The notes beneath the pieces were generated by a model that worked only from the letters and a program-made list of their open reading frames with translations, did no database searches and was not told where the DNA came from. Below are positions 35,576-43,937 of a stretch of 61,468 nt of DNA, one piece after another (the first letter of the stretch is position 1; every line of letters begins with the position of its first letter). The stretch covers positions 1 to 61,468 of the forward strand of contig CAVBFD010000008.1 in assembly GCA_963594655.1 (NCBI GenBank). Reading direction: 5' to 3'. Both the position numbers and the translations under genes were made by a program. The stretch comes from Colivivens sp963594655. GTDB taxonomy: Bacteria; Bacteroidota; Bacteroidia; Bacteroidales; Bacteroidaceae.

Positions 35576-37657
35576 ATGATTAGAAGTATTACACGAACAA
35601 TGGCTTTGGCGACACTCCTACTGGTTGCCTTAGCGTCACAAGCACAAACAATCAAACTCTCGGACTTGAAAATCGTTAGCAAAGCGGAGATTACAACCAC
35701 ACAGGCGGTACGCAAATACCAGTCTGAGGGCGAAGTCAAGGTTAACATCGCAGAGGCGGCTGCGACTCTCGGATATTCGGCGGGCGACGTAACCGGCGCA
35801 CTGTACATGAACCAGTACGACACGGAAACGGAGGCTGCTTCAGGAGTGCTGACCAACACTTACAGCACAGACGGCGGATGGCTGTTGGCTGAAGCCTACG
35901 ACACAGGCAAAGGCGAGGAGACAGGCGAACTGGTGGCTGTGGGCAATGACAACTCCAAAGTCTCGGCTTACATCTACGACTTTGAATGTGAAGGAGGCAA
36001 CCTCTACTTCACCTTCGGACAGTTTGGCGGACAGTTGGTAGCCGGCAAGACCTACACAACGATACTGTACTTGGTGAAAGGCACTGACGCTGCTGAGGTT
36101 ACAGTCAAGGTCAACACGAAAGACCTCTCCACCTTGAAACTCGGCGACATGACCAAACTGGGCGAGATAAACTTTGAGTCTGACATCTACTACAGTTCAA
36201 GCTACGCCTACAAGACCATAAGCATCGACACCGACTCACTGGAGAAAATGCTTATCGACGGAACGGACGGAGTGGACAACTCCGAACTCGTGCTTTATGC
36301 GATGCAGTCTGAGGACGGTACACTTACAGACAACGGCCAAGCCAAATACGGGGGCTTCTGGATTGACACACAGAGCTATTCATGCGGATGGGGAAAAGGT
36401 TCCGTGTTGTTCTGTGAACCTGAAAAAGCCGGTGACCTAAACATCCTGCACGCTGGAATCTACCCTGACTACGGACTTAGGAACACCTCAGTATCAGGAA
36501 CAGTCTACATAGTAGGTTCTGGAAAGTCCTACTACCAGGTGAACGTGAAACTCAACGTCCTCCCCCAGCCCACTGTCCCACAGTGCGAGACTGTAGACTC
36601 CATCAACGTGGTTATGGAAATCGTGCCTGACAAATCACAGGACAAGACGACAGCGGTAGCACTTACACAGGCCGACTACATGAAGGAGGCGGTTGACCTT
36701 AACTTAGCAAACATCACGCAGCTGATCGGCACTGACGCACCGACATTCTACTGCAAGTCACTCAACCCAACGACAGGAGCCTTACTGCAGTACTCCAACG
36801 CATATACCACCACGTTTGAATCATCCGCGGGTTTCCTCATGATGGACTTGACATTTTTCAAAAACCCTGCAATGACGCATATTGCCGCTCCGTTCAATCC
36901 TCTGCCTACGCTCACGAAGGCATACGGAATCGGTTACGACGACGGTAAGTTGAGTTTCTGGCAGCAGCCAAGCGACCGTGAGGCGGGCGACTACTACCAG
37001 AACGACTTCTACCTTGTCAATATCGACCAGGCGAAGAAGATTGCGGTCAACGTGACTGTGGTGTTCGTGGAGGAGCGCAATCCGCAGGTTGACATCGTGG
37101 CTAATGAGTCCGTGACACTTTCAAGGAACAACGCCAAGGGAAGTTACGCACAAGACATGAACATCAAACATATTGCGACACTCATCGGTGCGGAGGAGAA
37201 TACCGACCTCATCGAATGGAAGGCGTACAACACACTGGGTCAGTTGCTTACAACCAACTACGACGAGACCACAGGATTCAGCCTCGACAAGGACGGAAAG
37301 ATTGCTGACGACGACTCCACATACGTGTTCTCGGCAGGTTACATCGACGGGGCCTTCCATGCGGTAGTGGATAAAGACACTGAGTCTGACTTAAAGACAG
37401 TCCTCGTAGCCTCATTCAACGGCAAGGGATGCAAGTTCACACTGACTCTCTCCGACAAGAGAATGCCAGACGTGAACAACGACGGCATGGTGGATGATCA
37501 GGATGTGAACGTCCTGTACGACTACATCAAGAACAACTCTGACAAGGAAGTGAACGCCGACCTCGACGTGAACGAGGACGGTGTTGTGGACACCCAGGAT
37601 GTCATTGCGGCTTACCAATACATCTGGTATCAGAACTCCGTGGACGCTGAAAAATAA
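35576..37657 (+). CDS. Secreted tandem-repeat paralogue ending in a dockerin-like module
   Basis: 693 residues. Signal peptide 1-23 (ending ASQAQ). About four units related to those of the preceding gene (YGGFWIDTQSYSCGWGKGSVLF, TTGFSLDKDGK). Instead of the sorting-like tail it ends in two EF-hand-like loops: D632-x-N634-x-D636...D640...D643 and D664-x-N666-x-D668...D672...D675, each followed by a helix. This is the duplicated Ca-binding pattern of type I dockerins (DVNNDGMVDDQD and DVNEDGVVDTQD). Dockerin-like modules occur on Bacteroidota secreted proteins without known cohesin partners. No cohesin is seen here. Function unknown. Confidence 0.82.
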   Translation: MIRSITRTMALATLLLVALASQAQTIKLSDLKIVSKAEITTTQAVRKYQSEGEVKVNIAEAAATLGYSAGDVTGALYMNQYDTETEAASGVLTNTYSTDGGWLLAEAYDTGKGEETGELVAVGNDNSKVSAYIYDFECEGGNLYFTFGQFGGQLVAGKTYTTILYLVKGTDAAEVTVKVNTKDLSTLKLGDMTKLGEINFESDIYYSSSYAYKTISIDTDSLEKMLIDGTDGVDNSELVLYAMQSEDGTLTDNGQAKYGGFWIDTQSYSCGWGKGSVLFCEPEKAGDLNILHAGIYPDYGLRNTSVSGTVYIVGSGKSYYQVNVKLNVLPQPTVPQCETVDSINVVMEIVPDKSQDKTTAVALTQADYMKEAVDLNLANITQLIGTDAPTFYCKSLNPTTGALLQYSNAYTTTFESSAGFLMMDLTFFKNPAMTHIAAPFNPLPTLTKAYGIGYDDGKLSFWQQPSDREAGDYYQNDFYLVNIDQAKKIAVNVTVVFVEERNPQVDIVANESVTLSRNNAKGSYAQDMNIKHIATLIGAEENTDLIEWKAYNTLGQLLTTNYDETTGFSLDKDGKIADDDSTYVFSAGYIDGAFHAVVDKDTESDLKTVLVASFNGKGCKFTLTLSDKRMPDVNNDGMVDDQDVNVLYDYIKNNSDKEVNADLDVNEDGVVDTQDVIAAYQYIWYQNSVDAEK

Positions 37658-37690
37658 CAAAAACTAAGGCACAACAACAATACTGCTGAC

Positions 37691-37726
37691 AATAAGGTGT
37701 GCGAGGGAAACCTCACACACCTTATT
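37691..37726. terminator. Bidirectional terminator, AATAAGGTGT family
   Basis: AATAAGGTGTGCGAGG (37691-37706) pairs with 37711-37726 with one mismatch; loop GAAA. It separates the convergent ends of the dockerin-like gene and the DUF1573 gene. Its outer arm is the same as in the terminators at 4437 and 49834. Confidence 0.85.
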
Positions 37727-37730
37727 TAAT

Positions 37731-38150
37731 TCACTTGTCCTTATTAATCACTGACTTTGGAACTGCAGTCATCTCGCCTGAGATGAAAATACGGGTCATG
37801 TCGTCCTTGCAGTTGGTGAACACCTGAAGGTACTTCTTTACTTTTCCGGGCAGTTTCCCTGTTCCGTCGTACGTCACCTTTATCTCTCCCGAACCGCCGG
37901 GACTGATATAGTCCTTAGGGTACTCGGCAACGGTACAGCCACACGACGTGCGGATATAGTTGATTACCAGTTTTCCCTTACCCACGTTGGTGAACTTGAA
38001 CACACATGTCCGTATAGGTTCGTCCTGTGAGAACGTACCGATACTGACGGTTGTCTTCTCGAACTTTATCACAGGATACTTGCGCGCCGCCACAGGCAGG
38101 GCAAGGACGCACACAAGCACCACAACCAATGTTCTTATTGTCTTCTGCAT
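37731..38150 (-). CDS. DUF1573 domain exported protein
   Basis: 139 residues from the ATG at 38150 (MQKTIRTLVVV); the open frame extends upstream but lacks features. Signal peptide/anchor 1-22 (ending LPVAA), then a single DUF1573 immunoglobulin-like domain with the typical FKFTNVGKGKLVINYIRTSCGCTVAEYP core. DUF1573 proteins are periplasmic or surface-exposed and of unknown function, frequent in Bacteroidota. A TACCTTTG box lies about 43 bases upstream. Confidence 0.87.
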   Translation of the reverse strand: MQKTIRTLVVVLVCVLALPVAARKYPVIKFEKTTVSIGTFSQDEPIRTCVFKFTNVGKGKLVINYIRTSCGCTVAEYPKDYISPGGSGEIKVTYDGTGKLPGKVKKYLQVFTNCKDDMTRIFISGEMTAVPKSVINKDK

Positions 38151-38192
38151 AATATTCCGTTCTGTTTTTACTGTTATCGGATAATATGTCTG

Positions 38193-38200
38193 CAAAGGTA
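38193..38200 (-). promoter_or_regulatory. Promoter -7 box for the DUF1573 gene
   Basis: TACCTTTG on the minus strand; the -33 element is not clear. Confidence 0.5.
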
Positions 38201-38351
38201 CTCTTTTTTCAGACACACGTGACAACAATTAGAGGAAAAGTTGGTCGCTCCCGACAAACAAAAACGTAAAACGAGGCAGGACGGGGCATGGAAATCCACA
38301 CATTATTACATAAAAAGCCATAAGACTCCAAAGTGTTTGGAAAATTCTTCA

Positions 38352-38359
38352 TACCTTTG
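38352..38359 (+). promoter_or_regulatory. Promoter -7 box for lon
   Basis: TACCTTTG, 57 bases before the lon ATG. A TTTG exists at 38336-38339 but only 12 nt away, too close for the consensus. I see no obvious heat-shock-type site. Confidence 0.5.
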
Positions 38360-38416
38360 TATCCCGTTTGCACGGACTGTGCTGTAAAACAGAAGAAAAT
38401 ACACAAGTAAAAGTAA

Positions 38417-40903
38417 ATGAAAGATTTGAACGACAGCGGTTTGAACGAATTTATTATAGAGGACGCGTCATGCGGCACATCCATCTCGGTCATCACCGAC
38501 ATGGACACACATATCCCCAGCAAGGAGGGAACCAAGGTGGAGGAGGACGAGGAATATCCTATCCTGCCACTGAGGGGGGCTACCTTCTTTCCCGGGGTAC
38601 TGCAACCGATTTCCATCGGAAGGAAGTCGTCCATGCGGCTGATGCAGGACGCCGGGAAATCGAAAAAGCTGATTGGTGTGTTCAGTCAACAGGACTCCAG
38701 CATCGAGGAGCCCAAAGGGTCTGACCTTTACCCCTACGGCATACTGGCCCGACTGATAAAGATGATAGAACTGCCGGACGGCAACAAGACGGCTCTCATC
38801 CAGGGTTTCTGCAGAGTCAAACTGGTGGAGGCGCACGACGGGGCCGACTACATGGTGGGACACATACAACCGGCGGATGAGATCATACCGGCGGAGGACG
38901 ACAAGGAGTTCGCCGCCATCATGGAGGCGATGCACGACGTGGTGGAGAAATACGCCAGCATGGGGGAACTGAAGAACTTCGACCCGTCGTTCTCGTTCAA
39001 GGGGATGCAGAACCAACTGTTCGTGGTCAACTACCTCTGTTCCCTGCTTGCCATACCCAACAGCGAGAAGTTCCAGTTGCTTCAGGAAGGCAACATCTCG
39101 AAAAGGGCGATGCACCTGCTGGGAATACTGAACCGCGAATGTCAGTTCGCTTCGCTCAAGGTGAAGATCCACATGCGGACACAGGAGGACATCAACCGCC
39201 AACAGCGTGAGTACTTCCTGCAACAGCAACTCAAGAACATACAGGCGGAACTGGGCGACGGCACTCCAAGCAACATAGCCAAACTGGCGGAGAGGGGGCG
39301 CAAGAAGAAATGGAACGAGGAGACCAAGGAGGTGTTCGACAGGGAACTGGAGAAACTCAAGAAGATGAGCCAACAGTCGCCTGAGTACCAGATACAGACC
39401 GAGTACATCGAGACCATGCTGTCCCTGCCGTGGAACGAGGCGACGAAAGACAAACTGAACCTCAGCAACGCGGAGAAGACCCTCGACAAGGACCACTACG
39501 GCATGAAGCAGGTGAAGGAACGGATTATGGAGTACCTTGCCGTACTGCAAAGGCGCGGCGACCTCAAGAGTCCCATACTATGTCTCTACGGACCTCCGGG
39601 AGTGGGAAAGACCTCTCTGGGCAAGAGCATAGCAAAGGCCATGAAACGCAAGTACGTGAGGGTCTCCCTGGGTGGAGTACACGACGAGGCTGAGATTCGT
39701 GGACACCGCCGCACATACATAGGCGCCATGCCCGGACGGATTATCAAATCAATTCAGGAAGCCGGCAGCTGCAACCCGGTGTTCGTACTCGACGAGATAG
39801 ACAAGGTGGGACAGGACGGTGTGCATGGTGACCCCGCGTCAGCCCTGCTCGAAGTGCTTGACCCCGAACAGAACAAGGCGTTCCACGACAACTACCTCGA
39901 CTGCGACTTCGACCTGTCGAAAGTGATGTTCATCGCTACGGCGAACAACATAAGCACCATCCCCACCCCACTGCTCGACCGTATGGAACTCATCGAGGTG
40001 AGCGGTTATCTGACGGAGGAGAAGATAGAGATTGCCCGACGCCACCTCATCCCGAGGGAGATCAAGAACGTGGGAATGGAAGGCTACGGCATCAAGTTCT
40101 CCAAGGCGGCTACAGAGAAGATAATAGAGAACTACACAAGGGAGTCGGGTGTCAGGGAACTGGACAAGCAGATAGGCCATGTGCTGCGCAAGATAACGCT
40201 CAGGTACGCTAAGGACGGCATACTGCCTCCTGCCAACATGAAACCGGATGACATCGTGGAACTGCTCGGTCCCGAGAAGTTCACACGCGACAAGTATCAG
40301 GGCAACAACTATGCCGGAGTGGTCATCGGACTGGCGTGGACATCCGTGGGCGGCGAGATACTGTTCATCGAGACCAGTCTGAGCCGTGGCAAGAGCCAGA
40401 AACTCACCCTGACAGGAAATCTTGGTGACGTGATGAAGGAGTCGGCGGTACTCGCCCTCGAATACCTCAAGGCACACAACAGCATGATCGGAATCGACAC
40501 CCGCGTGTTCGACAACTGGAACATACACATCCATGTGCCTGAAGGGGCTGTGCCAAAGGACGGGCCGTCGGCAGGCATCACCATCTGCACCTCACTGGCC
40601 TCCGCGCTCACACAGCGCAAGGTGCGGAAGAACATCGCCATGACCGGGGAGATAACACTGAGAGGCAAGGTGCTGCCTGTGGGCGGCATCAAGGAGAAGA
40701 TTCTGGCAGCCAAGCGCGCCGGCATCACAGATATAATAATGTGTAAGGACAACGAGAAGGACATCAGGCAGATACCCGACATGTACCTCAACGGTGTCAC
40801 CTTCCACTATGTGGAGAACATGAAGGATGTTCTCGACTTCGCACTGCTCGACGAGAAGGTGGACAACCCCATCGACTTCACCATCAAAGAGGACGACAAG
40901 TAA
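38417..40903 (+). CDS. lon: Lon protease (ATP-dependent)
   Basis: AAA+ serine protease degrading misfolded and regulatory proteins. N-terminal LON substrate domain (about 42-245; PILPLRGATFFPGVLQPI), Walker A LYGPPGVGKTSLGK near 393-406, Walker B VFVLDEIDKVG, and the protease domain with catalytic Ser718 (PKDGPSAGI) and the Lys in GGIKEK near 759. 828 residues is normal. It overlaps the next gene by one base (TAATG). Confidence 0.97.
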   Translation: MKDLNDSGLNEFIIEDASCGTSISVITDMDTHIPSKEGTKVEEDEEYPILPLRGATFFPGVLQPISIGRKSSMRLMQDAGKSKKLIGVFSQQDSSIEEPKGSDLYPYGILARLIKMIELPDGNKTALIQGFCRVKLVEAHDGADYMVGHIQPADEIIPAEDDKEFAAIMEAMHDVVEKYASMGELKNFDPSFSFKGMQNQLFVVNYLCSLLAIPNSEKFQLLQEGNISKRAMHLLGILNRECQFASLKVKIHMRTQEDINRQQREYFLQQQLKNIQAELGDGTPSNIAKLAERGRKKKWNEETKEVFDRELEKLKKMSQQSPEYQIQTEYIETMLSLPWNEATKDKLNLSNAEKTLDKDHYGMKQVKERIMEYLAVLQRRGDLKSPILCLYGPPGVGKTSLGKSIAKAMKRKYVRVSLGGVHDEAEIRGHRRTYIGAMPGRIIKSIQEAGSCNPVFVLDEIDKVGQDGVHGDPASALLEVLDPEQNKAFHDNYLDCDFDLSKVMFIATANNISTIPTPLLDRMELIEVSGYLTEEKIEIARRHLIPREIKNVGMEGYGIKFSKAATEKIIENYTRESGVRELDKQIGHVLRKITLRYAKDGILPPANMKPDDIVELLGPEKFTRDKYQGNNYAGVVIGLAWTSVGGEILFIETSLSRGKSQKLTLTGNLGDVMKESAVLALEYLKAHNSMIGIDTRVFDNWNIHIHVPEGAVPKDGPSAGITICTSLASALTQRKVRKNIAMTGEITLRGKVLPVGGIKEKILAAKRAGITDIIMCKDNEKDIRQIPDMYLNGVTFHYVENMKDVLDFALLDEKVDNPIDFTIKEDDK

Positions 40904-42036
40904 TGCTGACATTCCAAATCCAACATACGGACGACAAGACCAATGCCCGGGCGGGACTTATCACGACCTGCCACGGACAGATTGAGACTCCCATATTCAT
41001 GCCTGTAGGCACACTGGGCAGTGTGAAGGCCGTACACCTCCGGGAACTGAAGGACGACATCAAGGCACAGATCATATTGGGCAACACCTACCACCTGTAC
41101 CTGCGTCCAGGCATCGGGGTGCTGGAGGCGGTGGGGGGACTGCATAAGTTCAACGGCTTCGACCGTCCCATGCTGACTGACAGCGGTGGCTTTCAGGTGT
41201 TCTCGCTCTCCGGCATACGTAAGATAACGGAGCAGGGGGTGGAGTTCCGCAGTCATATAGACGGGTCGAAACACTTCTTCAGTCCGGAGCGGGTGATGGA
41301 CATCGAGCGGTCGATAGGAGCGGACATCATGATGGCGTTCGACGAGTGTCCTCCCGGCACGTCGGACTACAGTTACGCTAAGAAATCCCTCCAACTGACG
41401 GAGAACTGGCTCGACCGCTGCATCAGACGCTTCAACGAGACTGAACCCAAGTACGGTTACCACCAGGCTCTCTTCCCTATCGTGCAGGGATGCACCTACA
41501 AAGACCTGAGGAGCCAGTCCGCCGAGTTCGTGGCAAGTAAGGAAGCCGAAGGGAACGCCATTGGAGGACTGGCGGTGGGCGAGCCTACGGATGTCATGTA
41601 TGAGATGATTGAGGTGGTGAACGCCATACTGCCTAAAGACAAGCCACGTTACCTCATGGGGGTGGGAACGCCACAGAACCTGCTTGAGGGAATCGAGAGG
41701 GGTGTCGACATGTTCGACTGTGTGATGCCCACACGCAACGGCAGGAACGCCATGATATTCACCCGGCACGGCACCGTCAACCTGAGAAACAGGAAATGGG
41801 AGACCGACTTCACACCGATCGACGCGGAAGGCACGTCGTACGTTGACCATGCCTACACGAAAGCGTACGTACACCACCTGTTCAAGGCACAGGAACTGCT
41901 CGCCATGCAGATAGCGTCCGTACACAACCTCGCGTTCTACCTGTGGCTCGTGGGCGAGGCGCGCCGGCACATCATCGCCGGCGACTTCTGCGTGTGGAAG
42001 GGCAAGATAACGGAAGAACTGGGCAGAAGGCTATGA
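40903..42036 (+). CDS. tgt: tRNA-guanine transglycosylase (queuosine synthesis), lacking the zinc-ligand cysteines
   Basis: Exchanges G34 for preQ1 in tRNAs for Asp, Asn, His and Tyr. 377 residues with the TIM-barrel signatures TDSGGFQVFSL (92-102, catalytic D93), GGLAVGEP (221-228) and DCVMPTRNGRNA (272-283). The E. coli enzyme binds zinc through C302, C304, C307 and H333; here the matching segment reads E309-G-T-S-Y-V-D315, so all three cysteines are Gly310, Ser312 and Asp315, while H341 (HNLAFYL) remains. I recall the same change in other Bacteroidota, so it is probably lineage-wide. The gene overlaps lptG by four bases. Confidence 0.94.
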   Translation: MLTFQIQHTDDKTNARAGLITTCHGQIETPIFMPVGTLGSVKAVHLRELKDDIKAQIILGNTYHLYLRPGIGVLEAVGGLHKFNGFDRPMLTDSGGFQVFSLSGIRKITEQGVEFRSHIDGSKHFFSPERVMDIERSIGADIMMAFDECPPGTSDYSYAKKSLQLTENWLDRCIRRFNETEPKYGYHQALFPIVQGCTYKDLRSQSAEFVASKEAEGNAIGGLAVGEPTDVMYEMIEVVNAILPKDKPRYLMGVGTPQNLLEGIERGVDMFDCVMPTRNGRNAMIFTRHGTVNLRNRKWETDFTPIDAEGTSYVDHAYTKAYVHHLFKAQELLAMQIASVHNLAFYLWLVGEARRHIIAGDFCVWKGKITEELGRRL

Positions 42037-43172
42037 AACGGACAGACAGACTCACCAAGATACGCGACTGGTGTATCGACCACAGTCCGGTCACACGGCT
42101 CGACAGGTACATCATCGGCAAATATCTGGGGACCTACTTCTTCTCCATCGCCCTGATCATCAGTATCGCCGTGGTCTTCGACATCAACGAGCATATCGAC
42201 AAGTACATCGCGAAGAAGGTGCCGGCGGCGGAGGTGGTCAACTACTACATCAACTTCATACCCTACTACGCCAACCTCTTCAGTCAGTTGTTCGTGTTCA
42301 TCAGTGTCATATTCTTCACGACCAAACTGGCGGAGAACTCGGAAATCATCGCTATGATGTCAACCGGACTGAGTTTCAACAGACTCCTCCGGCCTTACAT
42401 GATTTCAGCCACCATACTGTGTGTGCTGACGTTCGTCATGGGCGCGTACATCATACCTAAGGGCAACGTGCAGAGGGTGAACTTCGACAATACCTACCGG
42501 CGCCGCTATGCGGTCAACTACACGAGCAACGTGCAGTTGCAGGTGGACACCGGAGTCATCGCCTACATATCCCGGTACGAGGACAACATAAAGACCGGCT
42601 ACGACTTCACCCTCGACAAGTTTGAGGACAAAAAACTGGTGAGCCACCTGCAGGCGACCATGATACAGTACGACACTCTCTCCGAAGAACCCAACCACTG
42701 GATCATAAAGAACTACCAGGAGCGCGACCTAAAGGGGACGAGGGAGGTGATTACCTCAGGAGCGCGACTGGACTCGGTAATCAACATGGAGCCGCAAGAC
42801 CTTATCATACATAAGGGACAGCAGGAGACACTGACCAACCCCGAACTGTCACGGTACATCGAACACCAGAAACAGAGGGGATTCGCCAACATACAGACGT
42901 TCGAGGTGGAATACTGGAAACGCGGGGCCTCGTCGTTCGCCGCGTTCATCCTCACCGTCATCGGTCTCTCCCTCTCCGCCAAGAAACGGAAGAACGGAAT
43001 GGGCATAGCCTTGGGAATCGGACTGCTGCTCAGTTTCGCCTATATCATGTTCCAGACCATATCGTCCACCTTTGCCATCAACGCCAACTTCCCACCGGCA
43101 CTGGCTGTGTGGATGCCAAATATTGTGTTTTCAGTAATAGCGATCTACTTCTACAAAAAAGCGACTAAATGA
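42033..43172 (+). CDS. LptF/LptG family permease (LPS export)
   Basis: 379 residues from the ATG at 42033 (MKRTDRLTKIRDW), overlapping the tgt stop by four bases. YjgP/YjgQ-type permease: transmembrane helices near 28-48, 70-95, 110-130, a periplasmic domain, and three more helices at 298-370. Works with LptB and LptC to extract LPS from the inner membrane. Whether it is LptF or LptG cannot be settled from this locus; LptC lies further downstream in the same direction. Its stop overlaps coaX by four bases. Confidence 0.9.
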   Translation: MKRTDRLTKIRDWCIDHSPVTRLDRYIIGKYLGTYFFSIALIISIAVVFDINEHIDKYIAKKVPAAEVVNYYINFIPYYANLFSQLFVFISVIFFTTKLAENSEIIAMMSTGLSFNRLLRPYMISATILCVLTFVMGAYIIPKGNVQRVNFDNTYRRRYAVNYTSNVQLQVDTGVIAYISRYEDNIKTGYDFTLDKFEDKKLVSHLQATMIQYDTLSEEPNHWIIKNYQERDLKGTREVITSGARLDSVINMEPQDLIIHKGQQETLTNPELSRYIEHQKQRGFANIQTFEVEYWKRGASSFAAFILTVIGLSLSAKKRKNGMGIALGIGLLLSFAYIMFQTISSTFAINANFPPALAVWMPNIVFSVIAIYFYKKATK

Positions 43173-43933
43173 GAAATCTGATAATCGACATAGGAAATTC
43201 ATGTGTGAAATACGGGGTGTTCGACGATGACCGGCTGATATTCCACGGCAAGGACGAGGTATGCGAACTGCACGGCATCGCTGGGAAAATCGCGCCGTAC
43301 GACACGCGGCACGGTATAATATGCTCCACAATCAACCTTAACATGGCGCAGAGGGCGGAACTGACCAGTCTGAATCCCGACATGGCGTTCATGGACTACA
43401 AGACCCCCATCCCGATAAAGAACCTCTACAAGAGTCCGCAGACCCTCGGCATGGACCGTCTGGCGGCTGCCATCGGAGGGTACAAGGCTACAGGGAACAA
43501 CACCCTGATAATAGACCTCGGCACCGCCATAACGTACGACTTCGTGACCAAGGACGGCGAATACCTTGGAGGTAACATATCCGCAGGTATGGAGATGCGG
43601 TTCAAGGCCTTGAACGAGAACACTTCGCAACTGCCGCTGGTCAGTCCCGACGGTGTGCGTCCCTCTCTGGGCGATGACACGGAGACCGCCATCCGGTGTG
43701 GCGTTCTCGACGGAATGAAGTATGAAATAGAAGGGTATATCCGTAAATTTACCATAAAACACCCTAATCTTTGCGTTTTTTTTACTGGTGGTGACGAATT
43801 ATATTTTGAGGAAGAGATAAAAAGACGTATTTTTGCAGACAAATTCATTGTAATGAAAGGACTGAACGAAGTGCTTCTGTATAACGCGGGACTCAGGCAG
43901 TCTGGCACAACTACAAATAAAACGGTACAATAA
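43169..43933 (+). CDS. coaX: Type III pantothenate kinase
   Basis: Phosphorylates pantothenate, first step of CoA synthesis. 254 residues with the ASKHA-fold motifs IDIGNSCVKYGVF (6-18), QTLGMDRLAA and LIIDLGTAITYDF, characteristic of CoaX. Its last ~200 bases (from about 43740) are conspicuously A/T-rich compared with the flanks and contain a full promoter for the downstream envelope genes. Confidence 0.94.
   Translation: MRNLIIDIGNSCVKYGVFDDDRLIFHGKDEVCELHGIAGKIAPYDTRHGIICSTINLNMAQRAELTSLNPDMAFMDYKTPIPIKNLYKSPQTLGMDRLAAAIGGYKATGNNTLIIDLGTAITYDFVTKDGEYLGGNISAGMEMRFKALNENTSQLPLVSPDGVRPSLGDDTETAIRCGVLDGMKYEIEGYIRKFTIKHPNLCVFFTGGDELYFEEEIKRRIFADKFIVMKGLNEVLLYNAGLRQSGTTTNKTVQ
43805..43835 (+). 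promoter_or_regulatory. Internal promoter in the 3' end of coaX
   Basis: TTTG (43805-43808), 19-nt spacer, TATTTTTG (43828-43835): a full consensus match inside coding sequence, about 100 bases before the outer-membrane protein gene at 43938. It would let the envelope genes be expressed independently of lon-tgt-lptG-coaX. Confidence 0.6.
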
Positions 43934-43937
43934 CAAG

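Noticed and set aside
36783..37660. Cellulosome-like system
   Set aside because: A dockerin-like module is present but there is no cohesin, scaffoldin or cellulase nearby; only the module itself can be supported.
40807..41970. Long open frame antisense to tgt
   Set aside because: Shadow of a confidently identified gene, with no start signal or domain.
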